NCBI GenBank assembly: GCA_946185285.1
Contig: CAMHIS010000003.1
Location: 1-64,000 of the forward strand
From: an uncultured Prevotellaceae bacterium
GTDB lineage: Bacteria > Bacteroidota > Bacteroidia > Bacteroidales > Bacteroidaceae
Reading direction: 5' to 3'
DNA: 64,000 nt
Position 1 is the stretch's first letter; each line of letters begins with the position of its first letter. The notes under the pieces are model-generated. The model searched no databases. It had not been told where the DNA came from and saw nothing but the letters and a program-made list of their open reading frames with translations. The translations under genes were made by a program, and so were the position numbers. This document shows, piece by piece, positions 58,701 through 64,000 of this stretch.

Positions 58701-59048
58701 GACCTGCTGGAACAGGAGAATCCCCACATCTTCGAAGACCCGCAGAAGACGTTTGCCGACCTCTACATGAAGTCGGGCCTGTATATCACGGAGATTGTGC
58801 GCCGGCTGTATAACAACGCGGAGATGCGCCGCCAGATACCCGACGACCGCGAGCGCATCATGCACATCCTACGCCACCAGGTCTATGGCTTCGCCCCGAC
58901 GGAAATCATCTACCGCATCGCCACCCGCTATATTCTCGGCTTCGACCCCACGCTGCAACCGGAACTGAGCCACCTGCGACAGGTGGACACTGTTCCCTAC
59001 GCCAAGGCAGGACGGATGGAAGAACTCATAGAAAAGGAGTTCGGCTAA
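55743..59048 (+). CDS. GIY-YIG / DEAD-helicase restriction protein
   Basis: 1101 residues. N-terminal GIY-YIG nuclease-like segment (PMIYAYQTPGY..GWTKIGETKNGVERRIHQQ, with Glu in the following helix). SF2 helicase next: DKQEEAVRLTLDYM, Walker A PRFGKT, Walker B IDEAHEG, LSGTPFKA, and motif VI area QAAFRAQNPCD. The 700-900 region is a charged coiled coil with KIEADIAKTIEAS and EVVKDKPREVIERIE. The end has FTPKWVVRKMADLL, resembling the start of an N6-methylase domain but without NPPY. It probably translocates and cuts unmodified DNA, paired with the methyltransferase at 53541. Its stop overlaps the convergent DUF4435 gene by 4 bases. Confidence 0.82.
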   Translation: MMENKTRISSYRRVVPMIYAYQTPGYPKHDGWTKIGETKNGVERRIHQQVHTAWIDYELQWQDNALFKDGSGEYFSDHDFHDFLERRKNVERNPGTEWFRIDGQRSLMYFNEFASRQYPKMTVGSTYVLRDKQEEAVRLTLDYMQQGRDPKFLWNAKPRFGKTLTAYELIRRMKGEKPLNVLIVTNRPSIANSWYDDFERFIGWQTGFRFVSDNEALRDARDVMSRQQFVQWIGTPGARDGFDGQICFESLQGLKGSVYFGGTYNKLEWMRQLKWDLLIIDEAHEGVDTRRTDRAFDNIRRDFTLHLSGTPFKAIAGGQFAREQIFNWSYAEEQEAREAWESTDHNPYEDMPRLNLFTYRMSDIVRDEVRKGISLDDDEDTTEYAFDLNEFFKTDGGRFVYEQDVRKFLRALTTQEKFPFSTEALRTELAHTLWLLNRVESAKALARLLQEESSGFEDFEVVLAAGDGRLSEEAETAKAYNKVKEAIAHHPKTITLSVGQLTTGVTIPEWSGVLMLSNMKSPSLYMQAAFRAQNPCDITRDGQRYRKENAYVFDFDPARTLIIFDDFANNLRTDTATGGTPASREENIRRLLNFFPVIAEDEEGKMVELDARKVLSIPRSIKSQEVVNRGFLCNFLFKNIANIFGAPGVVQDILGKLDKAREDRGQNTNATLDEAGKVQLDGEGAVIVPEEIIIGQEQDVFGGKVYERFEAIQEACTDMAREDVMKGIDKIEADIAKTIEASIVMPAADSYGLKKKEADRLAKEATKEVRDRIDKIRGDYQQQARIAEVKRQEAMGQADSEEAVKAADAAFRQEMEQAVNDLTSSLNKQIEEVVKDKPREVIERIETNRANQKKKDIEEEVRAHLRGFSRTIPSFIMAYDDGTLRLGNFDRAVTPAVFEEVTGITLEEFRFLRDGGDYTEDGQQKHFDGDLFDEVVFDDSIETFRQKRDALANYFDESLGEDIFDYIPPQKTNQIFTPKWVVRKMADLLEQENPHIFEDPQKTFADLYMKSGLYITEIVRRLYNNAEMRRQIPDDRERIMHILRHQVYGFAPTEIIYRIATRYILGFDPTLQPELSHLRQVDTVPYAKAGRMEELIEKEFG

Positions 59049-60046
59049 GGTGTGGGAGCCAGATACTGCCTTACGTCGTCCTGTAGGCGGCGGAAGGGTT
59101 CGGACTGCAGGTAGCCGTTGTTTTTCTTGAGCATGGTCTTGACGTCCTGGAGCGAGTTTTCGTAGCAGGTCATCTCGTTACGCTTCTGCGTCTTGTGGGC
59201 CGAGGCGTGGTAGATTTCGTTCTGTCGCTCCTGACGTAGAAGGTTGCAGACCTTTGAGAGGATGGGGGCCACGATGGTGTCGAAGAGATGATGGCCCTGT
59301 ATATATAAATAGGTGGTCTGCGGCGTGACGCCGAGGGTCTTTATCTCGTCCTTCAGTGCGAGGTATTCGTCCTTGGCATCGGGGAACAGCCGCTGCAGGT
59401 CGTTAATCTTGGTGTGGACCTTGCGCCTGACGTTGGCTAACGACTTCTCGGGGTCGGCCACGTTGAAGCCGCCGGGGTCGGCGATGCGGTTGAAGTCGGA
59501 GATGGAGAATTTCGAGTAGTTGCCGTTGCGGTAGAGCATGATGCTCCAGACGAAGAGCGGGAAGATGGCCTCGCTGAAACGGGCGAAGTATTCGCGGAAG
59601 TCGAAGATGCGGTGGTCGTTGAGGGTGACGGAGACGCAGACGTTATGCAACGACGGGGCGTAGCACTGGAAGTTCTCAATGGCATAGACGTAGGTATGGA
59701 AGACATACGGGCTCTGCAGCACCTTCTTCGACTGCGCCGTACGGCCCTGGATGAGGTAGTCGTAGTCGGCATCGACACAGGCAATCATGTCGCGCCCCAG
59801 CGGCTCGCCCTCGAGGAAATTCATCAGCACCGACTTCTTGCCGCGCGTCAGGTTGGCCTTCGAGGGCAGCATCACCTCGAAATAGCGGTGGTCGTCCTCG
59901 AAGTCGCTGAGCACCGTGCGCCAGAAGTAGATGTCGTCGTAGGCCTCGACGTAGGCCACAATCCTGCGCCGTGCCTGCTTCGACTTCAGGGCGTTGGCAG
60001 CCTCGAAGTAGCGGCTGTTGATGTTATCACTCAGTTTCTTGGCCAT
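59045..60046 (-). CDS. DUF4435 protein, AriB-like TOPRIM effector
   Basis: 333 residues from MAKKLSDNINSRYF. A TOPRIM-type metal site is suggested by Glu in VAYVEAYDDIYFW and the acidic cluster in IACVDADYDYLIQG. The rest is helical with a conserved-looking ENFQCYAPSL. DUF4435 proteins pair with ABC-type ATPases; in the PARIS system (AriA/AriB) the DUF4435 subunit is a nuclease released when phage anti-restriction proteins are sensed. Here the ATPase gene is 90 bases upstream on the same strand, and the partner RM gene overlaps its 3' end. Assignment to PARIS is by architecture only. Confidence 0.75.
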   Translation of the reverse strand: MAKKLSDNINSRYFEAANALKSKQARRRIVAYVEAYDDIYFWRTVLSDFEDDHRYFEVMLPSKANLTRGKKSVLMNFLEGEPLGRDMIACVDADYDYLIQGRTAQSKKVLQSPYVFHTYVYAIENFQCYAPSLHNVCVSVTLNDHRIFDFREYFARFSEAIFPLFVWSIMLYRNGNYSKFSISDFNRIADPGGFNVADPEKSLANVRRKVHTKINDLQRLFPDAKDEYLALKDEIKTLGVTPQTTYLYIQGHHLFDTIVAPILSKVCNLLRQERQNEIYHASAHKTQKRNEMTCYENSLQDVKTMLKKNNGYLQSEPFRRLQDDVRQYLAPTP

Positions 60047-60060
60047 GTTCGTCAAAAGAT

Positions 60061-60132
60061 GCAGCGGACTACAGGACTTCAGGACTTTCCCGGGGGCTTG
60101 CAACGTAGTCGTTAAGTCCTGTAGTCCGCTGC
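60061..60132. repeat. 19-bp perfect inverted repeat between ATPase and DUF4435 genes
   Basis: GCAGCGGACTACAGGACTT (60061-60079) and its exact inverse (60114-60132) with a 34-nt spacer. It lies wholly in the 90-base gap of a two-gene operon. It could be a palindromic insertion, or an attenuating hairpin setting the ratio of the two proteins. Confidence 0.9.
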
Positions 60133-60136
60133 AAAA

Positions 60137-60943
60137 TCATATCGTGATGTCAGTTACCTCGGTGACGCTGTCTATCCAGCCGTTCATGACGACGGCGGGG
60201 GAGTGGGTGGTCAGTATGATTTGCACGTTGGGGTTCAGTTCCAGACAGAGGTCGATGAGTCGCTTCTGCCACTCTATGTGCAGGCTTACCTCCGGCTCGT
60301 CCATGAAGAGTACGTAGTGCTGGTCATCCTCGACGAGCACCGTGAGCAGGATGGCAAGCATCTGCTTTTCGCCCGACGACAGCTGATAGGGTACGAGCAC
60401 CTCGCCAATCTGCGAGAAGCGTATTTCGTTCTCCGTCCTCACAATCTTCTTGCCCGTGTCGGTGAACAGCTCGTCGACCATGTCCTGGAACCGCTTCTTC
60501 TTCAGCGACAGGTGCTGGGCGGCCTCGGCATTGCCGGCCTGCAACTCGGCGATGATGCGGTTGCCGATGTTCACCTGGTAGTCCAGGTATTTGCGCTGCA
60601 GGTGGTAGAGCTGGAAGTCGAGAGCCGACGAGATGCGGGTGTCGACATGTGCCATCGTGTCGAGGTCGAGCACCGGCGAGTCGAGCGAGCGGATGACGTC
60701 GTAGCGTATCCACTTGGCGTCTTCGGGCACGACCTCGAGCTTCACGCCCTTGAGCATGTGGCTGGGAAACTCGCCGCCGGCGGCCAGTCCTTTCACCACC
60801 TTGTTCAATATGGTGCTCTTGCCCACGCCGTTGATGCCGCTGAGAATGTTCACACGGGGCGACAGCTCCCACACGATGTGCTTCTTGCCGCTCCACAGAG
60901 AGTCAATCTCTATCCTTCTGATGTAGTCCGCATACTTTTGCAT
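60137..60943 (-). CDS. ABC-type AAA ATPase, AriA-like
   Basis: 268 residues. Walker A GINGVGKST (36-44), signature LSSGEKQML, Walker B LFMDEPEVSLH, H-loop TTHSP. This is the AAA_15/AAA_21 class found in OLD, PARIS and retron-type defence. It is compact; the coiled-coil insert between Walker A and the signature is short, so it is smaller than I expect for AriA. It should form the sensor/cage for the DUF4435 protein encoded next. Own -7 box 17 bases upstream. Confidence 0.78.
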   Translation of the reverse strand: MQKYADYIRRIEIDSLWSGKKHIVWELSPRVNILSGINGVGKSTILNKVVKGLAAGGEFPSHMLKGVKLEVVPEDAKWIRYDVIRSLDSPVLDLDTMAHVDTRISSALDFQLYHLQRKYLDYQVNIGNRIIAELQAGNAEAAQHLSLKKKRFQDMVDELFTDTGKKIVRTENEIRFSQIGEVLVPYQLSSGEKQMLAILLTVLVEDDQHYVLFMDEPEVSLHIEWQKRLIDLCLELNPNVQIILTTHSPAVVMNGWIDSVTEVTDITI

Positions 60944-60959
60944 AGTTCTAAGTTTTCGG

Positions 60960-60967
60960 CAAAGATA
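60960..60967 (-). promoter_or_regulatory. -7 box of the ATPase-DUF4435 pair
   Basis: TATCTTTG on the minus strand, 16 bases upstream of the ATG, placed right after the T-tract of the FKBP terminator. Confidence 0.55.
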
Positions 60968-60969
60968 GT

Positions 60970-61008
60970 AAAAAATCCCGAATACCGTATCAGTATTCGG
61001 GATTTTTT
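60970..61008 (-). terminator. Rho-independent terminator of the FKBP gene
   Basis: AAAAAATCCCGAATAC (60970-60985) pairs perfectly with GTATTCGGGATTTTTT (60993-61008) around a 7-nt loop. The T-tracts make it usable in both directions; it insulates the defence pair. Confidence 0.88.
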
Positions 61009-61031
61009 TATTAAAATACTCAAAAACAGCA

Positions 61032-61661
61032 TTACCAGTGACGGCTGGCCCACGGCTCCAGACTCTCAGAACCGGTAACGAAGTCTATCAGGGCCACGTC
61101 GAATATCATGACGCTGTAGGCCGGTATGTTGAGGTAATCAGAGGTTCCGTATCCCAGCTGGTAGGGGATGTAGATACGCCAGCGGTCGTCCAGATGCATG
61201 TGCTGCAAGGCGGTGGCGAACCCGTCGCGGAAGTTGCTGACTTTATTGTCGACGATGCCCGTAGTGCTACGGCTATAGTTACCCTCGTAGGTCTCGTCGA
61301 AGACGTAGCCTTGGGGGTGGTTGGTGGTGGGTATCAGCCGACCACGGTAGCTGACGCGCACGGAGTCGGTATAGAGCGGACTCATGGTGCCATCTCCCTG
61401 CTCCAATACCTTAATATATATATAGTCGGCATTGGTCGTCGCAGTATTTTCGTCCTTGGTGAATAGCTTGATTTTCTTCCAAGCGGAGCCGCCACGGCTG
61501 AGCGAGTCTTCGAGCGTGGCAAAGTAGGCCTCGTTCCGGGCCTGCCAGTTGCTGAACTCGTTGTCCGTGACTTCGTCGGACTCGCTACAGGAAATGAGAA
61601 ATGAGCAATGAGCAATGAGCAATGCTGCGCAAAGCAACATCCTCAGTCCAACACTCTTCAT
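61032..61661 (-). CDS. FKBP-type peptidyl-prolyl isomerase lipoprotein
   Basis: 209 residues from MKSVGLRMLL. Lipobox HCSFLISC. FKBP core: VRVSYRGRLI, VFDETYEG, FRDGFATALQHMHLDDRWRIYIPYQLGYG (split at DGFATALQHM) and IPAYSVMIFDVALIDF. It assists folding of exported proteins. The hydrophobic part of the signal (LLIAHCSFLIS) is encoded by the AATGAGC/AATGAGA heptamer tract at 61591-61623. Follows glyS on the same strand, 57 bases apart. Confidence 0.87.
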   Translation of the reverse strand: MKSVGLRMLLCAALLIAHCSFLISCSESDEVTDNEFSNWQARNEAYFATLEDSLSRGGSAWKKIKLFTKDENTATTNADYIYIKVLEQGDGTMSPLYTDSVRVSYRGRLIPTTNHPQGYVFDETYEGNYSRSTTGIVDNKVSNFRDGFATALQHMHLDDRWRIYIPYQLGYGTSDYLNIPAYSVMIFDVALIDFVTGSESLEPWASRHW

Positions 61662-61720
61662 TCCACACTCCTCTTTACTCTTTCCACATTTCTCATTCCT
61701 CATTTCTCATTCCTCATTTC
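61591..61720. repeat. Inverted heptamer arms between FKBP signal and glyS stop
   Basis: Left arm 61591-61623: AATGAGA then AATGAGC units. Right arm 61689-61720: inverse units (TCTCATT, CCTCATT). The left arm is inside the FKBP coding sequence; the right covers the first bases of the glyS stop codon. Similar in design to the elements at 20140 and 37138. Confidence 0.78.
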
Positions 61721-63257
61721 AAAGTTTCTTCAGTAAACTGGCAATGCTCACCTTGTCCTCGATGATGGCGTTGAGCTCGCTGATGGGCACACGCTCTTGT
61801 TCCATGGTGTCGCGGAAGCGCAGCGTGACGCAGCCGTCGTTCAGCGTGTCGTGGTCGACGGTGACACAGTACGGCGTGCCGATGGCATCCTGGCGGCGGT
61901 AGCGCTTGCCGATGGAGTCCTTCTCGTCGTACTGGCAGGTGAAGTGATACTTCAGCTGGTCGATAATCTCGCGGGCCTTCTCGGGCAGGCCGTCCTTCTT
62001 GACAAGGGGCATGACGGCACACTTGACGGGAGCCAGGGCAGCGGGCAGACGGAGCACGACGCGCGTCTCGCCGTTGTCGAGCTTCTCCTCGCAGAAGGCG
62101 TGGCACATGATAGAGAGGAACATACGGTCGACGCCGATAGAGGTCTCAATGACATACGGCGTGTACGACTCGTTGGTCTGCGGGTCGAAGTATTTGATGC
62201 TCTTGCCTGAGAACTTCTCGTGCTGCGACAGGTCGAAGTTGGTGCGCGAGTGGATACCCTCTACCTCCTTGAAGCCGAACGGCATCTTGAACTCGATGTC
62301 GGTGGCGGCATTGGCATAGTGGGCCAGCTTGTCGTGGTCGTGGAAGCGGTAGTTCTCAGCGCCGAAGCCCAAGGCCAGGTGCCACTTCATGCGCGTCTCC
62401 TTCCACTTGGGGAACCACTCTAGCTCCGTGCCGGGCTGCACGAAGAACTGCATCTCCATCTGCTCGAACTCGCGCATGCGGAAGATGAACTGGCGAGCGA
62501 CAATCTCGTTGCGGAAGGCCTTACCAATCTGGGCGATGCCAAAGGGAATCTTCATGCGGCCCGTCTTCTGCACGTTGAGGTAGTTGACGAAGATGCCCTG
62601 GGCCGTCTCGGGACGGAGGTAGATTTTCATCGAACCGTCGGCGGTGCTGCCCATCTCGGTAGAGAACATGAGGTTAAACTGGCGCACGTCGGTCCAGTTG
62701 CGGGTGCCGCTGATGGGGCAGACAATCTCCTCGTCGAGGATGATCTGCTTCAGCTCGTCGAGGTCGGGACCCTGCATGGCGGCGGCGTAGCGGGCATGGA
62801 GGGCGTCGCGCTTCTCCCTGGCTTCCTTCACGCGTTCGCTGGTGGCCAGGAACTGCTCCTCGTTGAAAGCATCCTTGAAACGCTTGCGGGCCTTCTCCAC
62901 CTCCTTCTGGATTTTCTCGTCGTACTTGGCAATCTGGTCCTCGATGAGAACGTCAGCACGATAGCGCTTCTTCGAGTCGCGGTTGTCGATAAGGGGATCG
63001 TTGAAGGCGTCGACGTGTCCCGAAGCCTTCCATATCGTCGGGTGCATGAAGATGGCCGAGTCGATACCCACGATGTTCTCGTGCAGCATCGTCATGGCCT
63101 TCCACCAGTATTGCTTGATATTGTTCTTCAACTCCACGCCGTTCTGACCGTAGTCGTAAACGGCGCCTAAACCATCGTAAATCTCACTTGAGGGGAATAC
63201 AAAACCGTACTCCTTGCAGTGGCTCACGATTTTCTTAAATACATCTTCTTGTGCCAT
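61719..63257 (-). CDS. glyS: Glycyl-tRNA synthetase (dimeric type)
   Basis: 512 residues. Class II synthetase of the single-chain alpha2 type: VFPSSEIYDGLGAVYDYGQNGVELKNNIK (split at GAVYDYG), LRPETAQGIFVNY, FGIAQIGKAFRNEI (motif 2), RMREFEQMEMQFF, and the anticodon-binding domain from about 390 with APVKCAVMPLVKKDG. Charges tRNA-Gly. Strong promoter at 63287-63317. Confidence 0.96.
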   Translation of the reverse strand: MAQEDVFKKIVSHCKEYGFVFPSSEIYDGLGAVYDYGQNGVELKNNIKQYWWKAMTMLHENIVGIDSAIFMHPTIWKASGHVDAFNDPLIDNRDSKKRYRADVLIEDQIAKYDEKIQKEVEKARKRFKDAFNEEQFLATSERVKEAREKRDALHARYAAAMQGPDLDELKQIILDEEIVCPISGTRNWTDVRQFNLMFSTEMGSTADGSMKIYLRPETAQGIFVNYLNVQKTGRMKIPFGIAQIGKAFRNEIVARQFIFRMREFEQMEMQFFVQPGTELEWFPKWKETRMKWHLALGFGAENYRFHDHDKLAHYANAATDIEFKMPFGFKEVEGIHSRTNFDLSQHEKFSGKSIKYFDPQTNESYTPYVIETSIGVDRMFLSIMCHAFCEEKLDNGETRVVLRLPAALAPVKCAVMPLVKKDGLPEKAREIIDQLKYHFTCQYDEKDSIGKRYRRQDAIGTPYCVTVDHDTLNDGCVTLRFRDTMEQERVPISELNAIIEDKVSIASLLKKL

Positions 63258-63286
63258 AATACTTATTTAATATAGAAATTTGCGTG

Positions 63287-63317
63287 CAAAGGTACATATT
63301 TTAATTGAAATTGCAAA
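63287..63317 (-). promoter_or_regulatory. Promoter of glyS
   Basis: Minus strand: TTTG (63314-63317), 19-base spacer, TACCTTTG (63287-63294). Full consensus; leader about 22 nt. Confidence 0.8.
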
Positions 63318-63371
63318 AAAGTTTAGGCGTTTTTAAACCTTTCGCTTTCTGCTGCGTCAAAAGAACAGAAA

Positions 63372-63421
63372 CAGGATAACAAACTTATCAGGATAACAAA
63401 CAATAAAATCAGGATAACAAA
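63372..63421 (+). repeat. CAGGATAACAAA direct repeats x3
   Basis: Exact 12-mers at 63372-63383, 63389-63400 and 63410-63421, spaced 17 and 21 bases, ending 18 bases before an ATG. They are candidate binding sites for a regulator. No TAnnTTTG box is visible between here and the glyS promoter. Confidence 0.75.
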
Positions 63422-63439
63422 AAAAGAAAGGAACAAATT

Positions 63440-63799
63440 ATGAAAAAGATCATTTTGACAGTAGTAGCCGTAATGACAATGACATTAGGTTATGCAAAGA
63501 CACAGAAAACCACTGCAGTGAAGAACGTTGAGAACTACAGCATCACATTCGACCTTCGCAGGTTAGCCGTGACGCTCGACTTGACTTCCGACCAGATGGA
63601 AGCAGTAAAGGTTATCAGCGACAACATGAACGAGGAACTGACATCGGCAGCTACGGCAAGGAGATTCGAGCGCCCCGCACTCATCCAAAAAGCCATTCAG
63701 AAGGATGTACACAACATGCGCAACGTATTGAACGACAAGCAGTATGAAACCTACATGAAGCTTTTGGGTGCCACGCTCCAAAACAAAGTCAGAAGGTAA
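63440..63799 (+). CDS. Small exported protein of unknown function
   Basis: 119 residues. Signal peptide MKKIILTVVAVMTMTLGYA, no lipobox. The mature chain is mostly helical (LRRLAVTLDLTSDQMEAVKVISDNM; IQKDVHNMRNVLNDKQYETYMKLLG) with an LTSDQ and LNDKQY pattern that recalls Spy/LTXXQ-type periplasmic proteins; that similarity is weak. It is preceded by the three direct repeats and followed by a hairpin, so it is probably a single, regulated gene. Confidence 0.7.
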   Translation: MKKIILTVVAVMTMTLGYAKTQKTTAVKNVENYSITFDLRRLAVTLDLTSDQMEAVKVISDNMNEELTSAATARRFERPALIQKAIQKDVHNMRNVLNDKQYETYMKLLGATLQNKVRR

Positions 63800-63811
63800 A
63801 AAAAGTAGTTT

Positions 63812-63845
63812 AACGGCCGTCGCGAAGAAATTCACGACGGCCGTT
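63812..63845 (+). terminator. Hairpin after the small exported protein
   Basis: AACGGCCGTCG (63812-63822) pairs perfectly with CGACGGCCGTT (63835-63845). T-tract is weak, so termination strength is uncertain. Confidence 0.6.
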
Positions 63846-63875
63846 GAAACGTTAAAAATATATAAGCAAAGGCAA

Positions 63876-63903
63876 CTTTTCACTTTTCACTCATCGCTTA
63901 TCA
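63876..63903. repeat. Tandem heptamer repeat, CTTTTCA type x4
   Basis: CTTTTCA, CTTTTCA, CTCATCG, CTTATCA. It is the inverse of the GTGAAAA tract at 76-103 and likewise sits directly upstream of a GTACCTTTGCATCCGCT promoter. Confidence 0.85.
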
Positions 63904-63914
63904 CTTCTTTTTTG

Positions 63915-63922
63915 TACCTTTG
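63915..63922 (+). promoter_or_regulatory. -7 box of tRNA-Val
   Basis: TACCTTTG, 20 bases before the tRNA. Same 17-base context as the box at 59-66. Confidence 0.6.
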
Positions 63923-63942
63923 CATCCGCTAAAGAAGAAAAT

Positions 63943-64000
63943 AGGGGCATAGCCCAGTTGGTTTAGAGCGCTGCAGTCACATTGCAGAGGTCCCCGGTTC
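63943..64000 (+). tRNA. tRNA-Val (anticodon CAC), 5' part
   Basis: The gene runs off the right edge. Visible: 5' acceptor strand, T8-A9, D arm GCCC..GAGC with GTTGG loop, anticodon stem CTGCA/TGCAG around GTCACAT, so anticodon CAC (63978-63980) for valine GTG codons, then the variable loop and the first half of the T arm (CCCGGTTC). The 3' acceptor strand is outside, so the first base (63943 or 63944) is not certain. Confidence 0.85.

Overview
The window looks like chromosome of a Prevotella/Segatella-type member of the Bacteroidales. Promoters have the Bacteroidota form, TTTG at -33 then 19-20 bases then TAnnTTTG at -7. The gene set includes a TonB-dependent receptor, many surface lipoproteins, GldH, a two-subunit glycine decarboxylase and lutABC. 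Genes are tightly packed, with many 4-bp overlaps and convergent genes that touch or overlap at their stops. The first 36 bases hold the start of a leftward gene; the last 58 hold the start of a tRNA-Val(CAC) gene.

Layout. 158-4115: a 5'-nucleotidase split over two genes, a lipoprotein with two carbohydrate-binding-like modules, and a calcium/cation exchanger. 4105-16814: a large GH128-like hydrolase, an extracellular endonuclease/exonuclease/phosphatase protein, then divergently a TonB receptor, a DUF5689 lipoprotein and an OB-repeat lipoprotein, and beyond a transposase a secreted DNA/RNA endonuclease. I read this as a candidate surface nucleic-acid scavenging locus. 16840-22419: GH51 and GH146-like arabinofuranosidases. 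22527-33315: AI-2E-type permease, metF, aldA-lutABC (lactaldehyde to lactate to pyruvate), holB-ricT-gldH and a HerA-like ATPase. 33449-39588: GH28 pectinase, sugar MFS importer and a DUF5107/TPR protein. 39589-45830: lplA-gcvT-gcvH-gcvPA-gcvPB-lpdA, a complete glycine cleavage operon. 45876-52771: panE, dxs, trkA-trkH and an Rpn-type nuclease. 53205-60967: a defence island with a structured leader, an Eco57I-type methyltransferase, a VapBC remnant, a GIY-YIG/helicase restriction protein and an ATPase + DUF4435 pair resembling PARIS. 61032-64000: FKBP lipoprotein, glyS, a small exported protein and the tRNA.

The most striking feature cuts across the genes: palindromic elements of several families, many of them lying in frame inside conserved genes. 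One family (hairpin GCGAC-3 nt-GTCGC plus an ACGAG..AAGG tail) flanks and interrupts a REP-associated tyrosine transposase (RAYT) at 14661-15737, and reads as the peptide ATESQHTREG or a close variant in three unrelated proteins. A second, about 100 bp long with arms made of heptamer repeats, reads as (M/I)ENYDY(L/H)QG in two proteins. Others sit in lpdA (three), gcvPB, gcvT and the DUF5107 gene. Tandem 7-bp repeats of varying sequence recur between genes and form the arms of the second family. Together these suggest a genome in which mobile palindromes are tolerated as protein-coding insertions, with a resident RAYT as the likely mobiliser of one family.
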